A DNA stretch of 19,335 nucleotides from Bacillota bacterium. GTDB lineage: Bacteria; Bacillota; Bacilli; Calditerricolales; Calditerricolaceae. Location: assembly GCA_017577925.1 (NCBI GenBank), contig PKQU01000011.1, positions 1 to 19,335 on the forward strand, written 5' to 3'. Every line of letters starts with the position of its first letter. Position 1 is the first letter of the stretch. The notes under the pieces were generated by a model, which saw nothing but the letters and a program-made list of their open reading frames with translations, searched no databases and was not told the DNA's origin. A program made the translations under genes and the position numbers. Shown piece after piece: positions 14,115 to 19,335 of this stretch.

Positions 14115-15206
14115 CTACAGCGCCTTCTCCAGCATCTTCGGCTTGGCGAAAATCATGCGTCCTGCAGATGTTTGTAACACACTGGTGACGAGCACGTCAA
14201 CCGTGGAGCCGATAAATTCCTTGCCGCCCTCGACCACGATCATCGTGCCGTCGTCGAGGTACGCCACCCCCTGGCCGTGCTCCTTGCCGTCCTTGATCAC
14301 ATGGACGTTGATCTCCTCGCCGGGCAGCACGATGGGCTTCACCGCGTTGGCCAGGTCGTTGATGTTGAGCACCGGCACCCCCTGCAGCTCGCAGACCTTG
14401 TTCAGGTTGAAATCGTTCGTCACCACCTTGGCCTGCAACTTCTTGGCCAGCTTCACCAGCTTGCTGTCCACCTCGAGGGTGTCCTCGAAGGGGTCTTCAT
14501 AGATGAGCACCTCGATGTTCAACTCTTTCTGGATTTTGTTGAGGATGTCGAGCCCCCGGCGTCCCCGGTTGCGCTTCAGCACGTCGGACGAGTCGGCGAT
14601 GTGCTGAAGCTCTTCCAGCACGAACTCGGGAATCACCAGCACGCCTTCCAGGAAGCCGGTCTCGCAGATGTCGGCGATGCGCCCGTCAATGATGACGCTG
14701 GTATCGAGGATCTTGTACATTCCCGGCGGAACCTTGCTTTTCGCCTTGTCCCGCGACAGGCGTCCCAGCGAGAAGACGGCGACAATTTCATCGCGCTTGG
14801 AAAACCCAATGCGGTAGCCAAAGTAACCGAGAAGCCCGGATACGAACAGGGGCAGGAAGTTGCCGATGATCGGGATGCTCTGCAAAGGGAAAAAGAGAAG
14901 AAAGGCGACAATAAGGCCAATCACCAGGCCGACGACGCCGAACAGCACATCGACGACCGGCACTTCTTTGACGAGCCGCTCCTCACTGCGGCGCAGACGG
15001 TCAACAAGCCAATCGGTAAGATATGACGTGCTGAAAAAGAGGAGCACCGCGCCGCAAAACGCGCCGATGTACGGATGCGTGGACGGATACTCTTCGAGGC
15101 CGAAATTGACGTAGGCATTGAGAAACTGGATCAAGCTCGGACCGTAATGATAGCCTAACGCTGCGCCAGCCACAACAAAGAAGAGCTGGATGAATCGCTT
15201 GATCAT
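14115..15206 (-). CDS. yacL: Membrane-anchored PIN-TRAM protein YacL
   Basis: A 363-aa protein of the YacL family, found next to ispD in Bacillales. The N-terminal part has about four membrane helices (around residues 3-20, 45-65, 86-108 and 112-133). A PIN nuclease-type domain follows (about 164-290), with KILDTSVIIDGRIADI (Asp168), EFVLEELQHIAD, and VVTNDFNLNKVCELQGV; these Asp/Glu residues are the expected metal ligands. A TRAM domain (about 293-355) suggests RNA binding. The ATG at 15206 has an almost perfect AAAGGAGGTGA. The cellular role is not established; a membrane RNase is inference. It lies between carD and ispD. Confidence 0.93.
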   Translation of the reverse strand: MIKRFIQLFFVVAGAALGYHYGPSLIQFLNAYVNFGLEEYPSTHPYIGAFCGAVLLFFSTSYLTDWLVDRLRRSEERLVKEVPVVDVLFGVVGLVIGLIVAFLLFFPLQSIPIIGNFLPLFVSGLLGYFGYRIGFSKRDEIVAVFSLGRLSRDKAKSKVPPGMYKILDTSVIIDGRIADICETGFLEGVLVIPEFVLEELQHIADSSDVLKRNRGRRGLDILNKIQKELNIEVLIYEDPFEDTLEVDSKLVKLAKKLQAKVVTNDFNLNKVCELQGVPVLNINDLANAVKPIVLPGEEINVHVIKDGKEHGQGVAYLDDGTMIVVEGGKEFIGSTVDVLVTSVLQTSAGRMIFAKPKMLEKAL

Positions 15207-15225
15207 CGTGTCACCTCCTTTACCC

Positions 15226-15231
15226 AGTATA
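15226..15231 (-). promoter_or_regulatory. Possible -10 element upstream of yacL
   Basis: Minus strand TATACT, five of six matches, about 20 bases before the yacL start. The only -35-like sequence (TTGAGC) is at an unfavourable 15-base spacing and there is no TG extension. It may be an internal promoter or chance. Confidence 0.3.
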
Positions 15232-15272
15232 GACAGAATTGCGCATGCTCAATCGAAGCCGTCATGAAACCG

Positions 15273-15767
15273 TCATAAGGCGGTGTTGCGGTTTTCCACG
15301 CACGCTTCCACCAGCTCCGCCGCCTCGCGCTCGTCGATGCCCTTGGCTAGCACCAGCTCGCTGATCAAGATCTGCCGCGCGTTTTCCAACATCCTCCGCT
15401 CGCCGGTGGACAGGCCCTTTTCCCGCTCACGCAGCATGAGGTTGCGCACCACGTCGGCCACCTCGAAGATGTCGCCGCTTTTCATCTTGTCCAAGTGCGC
15501 GCGATAGCGCCGGTTCCAATTGTCCGACAGGTCCACGTCAGAGCGCCGCAGGAGGGCCAGCACGCGGCTGACCGCTTCTTCGTCGATCACTTCGCGCAGC
15601 CCGATCTTCTCCGCGCTGTTCATCGGGATCATCACTTTCATGTTGCCCACCGGAATGTGCATCACGTAATACGTCCGCTTCTCACCCAGAATCTCCCGTT
15701 CCTCAATGGCTTCGATCACGCCCGCCCCGTGCATGGGGTAGAAGACTTTGTCGCCGACGTTAAACAA
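15273..15767 (-). CDS. carD: CarD/CdnL-family RNA polymerase-binding regulator
   Basis: CarD-type proteins bind the RNA polymerase beta subunit and stabilise open complexes. The 164-aa protein starts with the RNAP-interacting Tudor-like domain (LFNVGDKVFYPMHGAGVIEA, then YYVMHIPVGNMKVMIP, about residues 1-65). A helical DNA-binding domain follows (about 70-164: VIDEEAVSRVLALL, RRYRAHLDKMKSGDIFEVAD, KGLSTGERRMLENARQILIS). The TTG at 15767 fits the family start M-F-x-x-GDK and has GGGGGTGA five bases upstream; the longer open frame to 15806 runs through the promoter -10. Two tandem promoters lie before it. B. subtilis has a relative (YdeB), but not at this position. Confidence 0.93.
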   Translation of the reverse strand: MFNVGDKVFYPMHGAGVIEAIEEREILGEKRTYYVMHIPVGNMKVMIPMNSAEKIGLREVIDEEAVSRVLALLRRSDVDLSDNWNRRYRAHLDKMKSGDIFEVADVVRNLMLREREKGLSTGERRMLENARQILISELVLAKGIDEREAAELVEACVENRNTAL

Positions 15768-15796
15768 TCCCGTCACCCCCACCAGTAGATGCTTCC

Positions 15797-15825
15797 AGTT
15801 TATCACAGGACATCCATTATGTCAA
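15797..15825 (-). promoter_or_regulatory. carD promoter P2 (proximal)
   Basis: Minus strand: perfect TTGACA (15820-15825), 17-base spacer, TAAACT (15797-15802, four of six) with TGA just before it (extended -10). The spacer holds part of an inverted repeat GACAT-N5-ATGTC (15809-15823). The transcript would have a leader of only about 20 nt. Confidence 0.75.
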
Positions 15826-15838
15826 ATATAAATTGAGA

Positions 15839-15867
15839 ATTTTAACACGTATAAGGATGGACGTCAA
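15839..15867 (-). promoter_or_regulatory. carD promoter P1 (distal)
   Basis: Minus strand: TTGACG (15862-15867, five of six), 17-base spacer, TAAAAT (15839-15844, five of six). It lies 42 bases upstream of P2 in an AT-rich island of this GC-rich genome. Its transcript would start near P2's -35. Confidence 0.75.
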
Positions 15868-15934
15868 GATCCTTTTCAATTTACGGTGACAATGTCCGTA
15901 CACCTTTTTCTGCTCGAGCGCGCGCCGGGAAATG

Positions 15935-15964
15935 AAAAACCCCGGAAGGAAAATCCTTCCGAGG
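15935..15964 (-). terminator. Intrinsic terminator after pssA
   Basis: Minus strand: CCTCGGAAGG pairs with CCTTCCGGGG (10 pairs, one G-U) around ATTTT, followed by five T's (15935-15939). It begins five bases after the pssA stop and separates radA-disA-pssA from carD. Confidence 0.9.
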
Positions 15965-15969
15965 TGCGC

Positions 15970-16689
15970 TCACGAGTGCACATCCGTTTCAATCGGGTCC
16001 TGCACCGCCTGGTCACGGCGGAGGAGGATGTCAAGATTTTTTTTTAAGCCGTACAGGGCGTACAAAACGAGGGGCAGGAAGACGAGCTTGGAAAACGAAT
16101 CGGGAAATCGCCAGGCGAGATACGCGACAATCCCGACCAGGATCGGCGTCACCCAGATGGCCGCCCGGGGGATGCCGATGCGCTTGAAATTCGGGTATTT
16201 CACGTTGCTGATCATGAGCAGCGACAGGGCGAGCATGCCAACGGTCAGGTAGACCGGCGAGAACACGTGGTGGTACAGGGCAAAGGTGGCCAGAACCCCG
16301 CCGGCCGCCGTAATCGGCAGCCCGATAAAGTACCCCGAATCCGCCTGCGAGATGTTGAAGCGCGCCAAGCGCAGGGCGCCGCAAATCGGAAACAGCGCCG
16401 TCACCATCAAGCCGTACAGGCCAAGGTCTTGCAGGACGACCACATACATGATGAATGCCGGTGCCACCCCAAACGAGATGACATCCGACAGCGAATCCAG
16501 TTCCTTGCCGAATTCGCTCTGCACGCCCAGCTTCCGGGCAACGCGTCCGTCCAGACCATCCAGCAACATGCCGATGATGACGAGGACGGCCGCGTGCTGC
16601 GGCTGTTCCTGAAAGGCCAGCACGATGGAGATGATCCCGAGAAATAAGTTCGCCACCGTAAACAGGTTGGGCAGGGATTTGGCGACCAT
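15970..16689 (-). CDS. pssA: CDP-diacylglycerol--serine O-phosphatidyltransferase
   Basis: This integral membrane enzyme makes phosphatidylserine, the precursor of phosphatidylethanolamine. The 239-aa protein has the CDP-alcohol phosphotransferase motif as DGRVAR, eight residues, GKELDSLSD (about residues 47-69), giving the four Asp metal ligands. Several membrane helices follow (such as VISFGVAPAFIMYVVVL, ITAAGGVLATFALY, YLTVGMLALSLLMI and AIWVTPILVGIVAYLA). LPNLFTVANLFLGIISIVLA near the start is typical of PssA. The ATG at 16689 follows GGAGG by seven bases. It lies 105 bases behind disA with no visible promoter, so it is probably co-transcribed. This locus is unlike B. subtilis, where pssA is elsewhere. 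Confidence 0.94.
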   Translation of the reverse strand: MVAKSLPNLFTVANLFLGIISIVLAFQEQPQHAAVLVIIGMLLDGLDGRVARKLGVQSEFGKELDSLSDVISFGVAPAFIMYVVVLQDLGLYGLMVTALFPICGALRLARFNISQADSGYFIGLPITAAGGVLATFALYHHVFSPVYLTVGMLALSLLMISNVKYPNFKRIGIPRAAIWVTPILVGIVAYLAWRFPDSFSKLVFLPLVLYALYGLKKNLDILLRRDQAVQDPIETDVHS

Positions 16690-16794
16690 GGCAAAACCTC
16701 CAGGCGGTTCTTTCCTTCCGTGCGGCGGGTGCGCCGGATAGTCCACGGCAAGTGGCGTCAGTCGCCGGCTCCATCACGCCGCGCTGACCGGTTT

Positions 16795-17871
16795 CTACAC
16801 GTTGCGATCGATAAACACCTGTTCCTGGATGCGCTTCAAGCCGTCCTTGATCGTCCGGGCACGCACCTCGCCGATACCGTCCACCTCGTCCAGCTCCTCG
16901 ATGGACGCCATCATCACGTCGGACAGGTTGCCGAACCGCTCCACCAGGTTGTGCACGACAGCCTGCGGCAAGCGGGGAATCTTGCTCAGAATCCGATATC
17001 CTCGCGGGAAAAGCGGTTCTTCCTGTATATTACCACCCGGCACATACCCGAGCAAGCGCACAAGGGTTGCCGTCTCCACCATCTCGTCGGGCGCCAGTTC
17101 GGTCAGGGCACGCAGAATCTCGGCGGCACTGGCCTCCGGCGGCTGGCAGTAGTCCTTGATGATCAGCAAGGCCTCGTGCTCCACATCCGCCACCAGTTCC
17201 TCCAGCTGCATTTGGATCAGTTGTCCTTCCGTCCCCAGCTCATGAATGTATTTTTGGATTTCCCGCTTGATGCGCAGGACCATGGCCACACGCTGCAGCA
17301 CGGTCACCACTTCTTGAAGGGTAACCAACTCTTCGAACTCCAATGCGCTCAAATTGGTGAGCGCCTGATCCAGCACGGCCTTGTACTTTTCTAGCGTCTG
17401 AATGGCTTGGTTAGCCTTAGCCAATATGACACCAATTTCCTTCAGCACGTAACGGAACGAGCCCTTGTAGAGGGTGATGACGTTCCGCCGCTGGGAGATG
17501 GCGACGACCAGCTTGCCCGTTTGCTTGGCCACCCGCTCGGCGGTGCGATGGCGCATGCCTGTTTCCGACGAAGGAATGGACGAATCGGGAACCAACTGGG
17601 TGTTGGCATACAAAATTTTCTTGCGGTCGTCACTCAGGATGATGGCCCCGTCCATTTTGGCCAATTCGTACAAGTTGGCCGGCGTGAAATCGCAGTTAAT
17701 AAAAAAGCCGCCTTCCATGATCGCCATCACTTCGGGGCTGTACCCCACAACGATCAGCCCCCCGGTTTTGGCGCGCAACACGTTTTCCAGCCCTTCTCGC
17801 AGGGGCGTCCCCGGGGCCACAAAGGGTAGGACGCTGCTGATAAAGGACTCACGGCTATCGGCCATCGTCAC
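16795..17871 (-). CDS. disA: DNA integrity scanning protein DisA, diadenylate cyclase
   Basis: DisA makes c-di-AMP from two ATP and stops when it meets branched DNA, linking genome integrity to sporulation. The 358-aa protein (B. subtilis 360) has the DAC domain with LRAKTGGLIVVGY, the catalytic ELAKMDGAIILSDD (DGA) and ETGMRHRTAERVAKQTG (RHR). A helical spine includes KANQAIQTLEKYKAVLDQAL. The C-terminal helix-hairpin-helix region is SIEELDEVDGIGEVRARTIK. The start is GTG at 17871, six bases after GGGAGG, which is part of the radA stop region; an ATG two codons in (17865) is equally possible. The three-base gap to radA implies coupling. Confidence 0.96.
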   Translation of the reverse strand: MTMADSRESFISSVLPFVAPGTPLREGLENVLRAKTGGLIVVGYSPEVMAIMEGGFFINCDFTPANLYELAKMDGAIILSDDRKKILYANTQLVPDSSIPSSETGMRHRTAERVAKQTGKLVVAISQRRNVITLYKGSFRYVLKEIGVILAKANQAIQTLEKYKAVLDQALTNLSALEFEELVTLQEVVTVLQRVAMVLRIKREIQKYIHELGTEGQLIQMQLEELVADVEHEALLIIKDYCQPPEASAAEILRALTELAPDEMVETATLVRLLGYVPGGNIQEEPLFPRGYRILSKIPRLPQAVVHNLVERFGNLSDVMMASIEELDEVDGIGEVRARTIKDGLKRIQEQVFIDRNV

Positions 17872-17874
17872 CTC

Positions 17875-19236
17875 TCACCTCCCAAACGCAACTTCCAGCG
17901 CTTCCTCCACCGTGCGCACACCGACGAGGCGCATCCCCTGCGGCGGATCCCATCCGCCGGAGAGATTCTGCGCCGGCACAATCACGCGGCGAAAGCCCAG
18001 CTTATGCGCCTCGCGCACGCGTTGCTCGAGGCGCGAGACGCCGCGCACCTCGCCGGTCAACCCCACTTCCCCGACCACCACGTCGTGCGGGTCGGTCGGC
18101 TCGTCACGGAAACTGGACGCCACGCTCACGACAACGGCCAGATCGACGGCCGGCTCATCGAGCCGCACGCCTCCGGCCACGTTGACGTACGCATCATGGT
18201 GCTGCAAAAACAATCCGACACGCTTCTCCAACACGGCCAGGAGCAGCGCCACGCGGTTGGGATCGACACCGGTGGCCATGCGCCGCGGCGTGGCAAAGCT
18301 GGTCGGCGTCACCAGTGCCTGCACCTCGACCAACACCGGGCGTGTGCCCTCCAGGCTGGCCACAACGGTGGAACCGGCGACACCGGTCGGCCGCTCCGAC
18401 AAAAAGTGGGCTGACGGGTTGACCACTTCATGCAAACCCGTGTCCTTCATCTCGAAAATGCCGATCTCGTTCGTCGAGCCGAAACGGTTCTTCACCGCGC
18501 GAAGAATCCGGTAGGCGTGGTGCCGTTCCCCCTCGAAGTAGAGGACGGCGTCAACCATATGCTCGAGCAGCTTCGGCCCAGCGATGGCCCCGTCCTTCGT
18601 CACGTGCCCGACGACAAAGGTGGCCACGCCCTCTTCCTTGGCCATCCGCATCAGGTGGGCTGTACATTCCCGCACCTGGGCCACGCTGCCGGGAGCGGAG
18701 GCAACGTCGGGGTGGTAGACGGTTTGTACGGAATCGATGATCACCAGGGCCGGGTGAACGCGCGCGACATGGTGACGAATGTGCAGAAGATCGGTCTCCG
18801 CAAGAACCAAGAGCTGTTCCGAAACCACGCCGAGGCGTTCGGCGCGCAGCTTGGTCTGCTGCGGCGACTCCTCCCCGGAAATGTAGAGCACGACATGTCC
18901 CTGCGCCGCGATCCGGTCGGCCATCTGCAACAGCAGCGTGGACTTGCCAATGCCCGGATCGCCCCCGACGAGAACAATGGAACCCGGGACCACGCCACCG
19001 CCCAGAACACGGTTGAGCTCACCGATTCTCGTGTCCAGGCGTTGCACCTCTTCCCGCGTCACGTGCACGAGGGGAACCGGTTCGGCGCTCCCCCCGCGCA
19101 CCCGCGCATGCCCGGCGGCGACGGCCACTTCCTCCACCATGGTGTTCCACTGGCCGCACCCCGGGCAGCGCCCCAGCCACTTCACCGATTCGTATCCACA
19201 CGCTTGGCAGACAAATCGGGATCGATGCTTGGCCAT
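17875..19236 (-). CDS. radA: DNA repair protein RadA (Sms)
   Basis: RadA is a RecA-like, DnaB-type helicase that drives branch migration in recombination. The 453-aa protein (B. subtilis 458) has a four-Cys zinc finger (Cys10, Cys13, Cys24, Cys27). Walker A is GGDPGIGKST (91-100) and Walker B LVIIDS (164-169). The RadA-specific KNRFG motif lies at 249-253. The C-terminal part is a Lon-protease-like domain (VDLAVVVSVASSF, VGEVGLTGEVRGV). The ATG at 19236 has GAGGGG about eight bases upstream. An extended -10 promoter and an upstream terminator mark it as first gene of this unit. Confidence 0.97.
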   Translation of the reverse strand: MAKHRSRFVCQACGYESVKWLGRCPGCGQWNTMVEEVAVAAGHARVRGGSAEPVPLVHVTREEVQRLDTRIGELNRVLGGGVVPGSIVLVGGDPGIGKSTLLLQMADRIAAQGHVVLYISGEESPQQTKLRAERLGVVSEQLLVLAETDLLHIRHHVARVHPALVIIDSVQTVYHPDVASAPGSVAQVRECTAHLMRMAKEEGVATFVVGHVTKDGAIAGPKLLEHMVDAVLYFEGERHHAYRILRAVKNRFGSTNEIGIFEMKDTGLHEVVNPSAHFLSERPTGVAGSTVVASLEGTRPVLVEVQALVTPTSFATPRRMATGVDPNRVALLLAVLEKRVGLFLQHHDAYVNVAGGVRLDEPAVDLAVVVSVASSFRDEPTDPHDVVVGEVGLTGEVRGVSRLEQRVREAHKLGFRRVIVPAQNLSGGWDPPQGMRLVGVRTVEEALEVAFGR

Positions 19237-19286
19237 CGCCTCCGCCCCTCTCCCGCCTCGGCGACGCGTAGATGGGATGCTCTTTC

Positions 19287-19295
19287 AGTATAGCA
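19287..19295 (-). promoter_or_regulatory. Extended -10 promoter of radA
   Basis: Minus strand TGCTATACT: -10 TATACT (19287-19292, five of six) preceded by TGC. No -35 hexamer is seen at 16-18 bases, since the T-run and stem of the upstream terminator occupy that place. The transcript start would be roughly 45 bases before radA. Confidence 0.55.
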
Positions 19296-19304
19296 AAGGC
19301 GCGC

Positions 19305-19335
19305 AAAAAACGCCTCCTTCTCCAGAAGGAGGCGG
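19305..19335 (-). terminator. Intrinsic terminator of an upstream gene outside the window
   Basis: Minus strand: CGCCTCCTTC pairs perfectly with GAAGGAGGCG around TGGA, followed by six T's (19305-19310). It ends a transcript entering from the right. By synteny with B. subtilis that gene would be clpC, but it is not visible. Confidence 0.9.

Noticed and set aside
16690..16794. Search for a pssA promoter or terminator after disA
   Set aside because: Neither a -35/-10 pair nor a stem followed by T's is present; the genes are taken as co-transcribed.
1..19335. Mobile elements, CRISPR arrays, tRNA or rRNA genes, phage or defence genes
   Set aside because: None seen: no transposase or integrase signature, no regularly spaced repeats, no cloverleaf-like segment, and gene order is the conserved housekeeping one.

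Overview
This window is a chromosomal stretch of a high-GC, endospore-forming-type Firmicute of the order Bacillales. Nineteen of the twenty protein genes are complete and the twentieth, rpoB, runs off the left edge; all lie on the minus strand. Read from right to left the order is radA-disA-pssA / carD-yacL-ispD-ispF-gltX-[T-box]-cysE-cysS-mrnC-rlmB-yacP / sigH / rpmG-secE-nusG-rplK-rplA / [L10 leader]-rplJ-rplL / ybxB / rpoB. Apart from pssA and carD, this is the order known from the Bacillus subtilis chromosome near the origin. The individual proteins (YbxB, SigH, Rae1/YacP, MrnC, YacL, DisA) are also of Bacillales type. The sporulation sigma factor SigH suggests a spore former. High GC, Arg-rich proteins and GC-rich RNA stems would suit a thermophilic genus, but that is inference.

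Right part (about 15.8-19.3 kb): an intrinsic terminator of an unseen upstream gene is followed by an extended -10 promoter and radA-disA-pssA (DNA repair, c-di-AMP signalling, phosphatidylserine synthesis), ending in a strong terminator. An AT-rich 200-base island with two tandem sigma-A-type promoters then drives carD and probably the long unit behind it.

Middle (7.2-15.8 kb): carD, yacL (membrane PIN-TRAM protein), ispD and ispF (MEP isoprenoid pathway), gltX, a tRNA-Cys T-box leader, cysE, cysS, mrnC, rlmB and yacP. Most junctions are short or overlapping, so the genes are probably translated as coupled units. The T-box splits off cysE-cysS for control by cysteine charging.

Left part (1-7.2 kb): sigH with its own promoter, then the transcription/translation block. 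Here control is mostly RNA-based: a probable L1-binding hairpin before rplK, a perfect 10-bp hairpin between rplK and rplA, a textbook L10 leader attenuator before rplJ-rplL, and a terminator after rplL. A structured leader of about 190 nt before rpoB carries a 12-bp long-range helix that ends in a U-tract.

The protein-coding content is orthodox housekeeping. The less expected signals are in the untranslated DNA: the rpoB leader, the hairpin lying between the nusG Shine-Dalgarno and its start, the enlarged arm of the Cys T-box, the tandem carD promoters, and a recurrent TG-extended -10 pattern. No mobile element, CRISPR array, tRNA or rRNA gene was seen.
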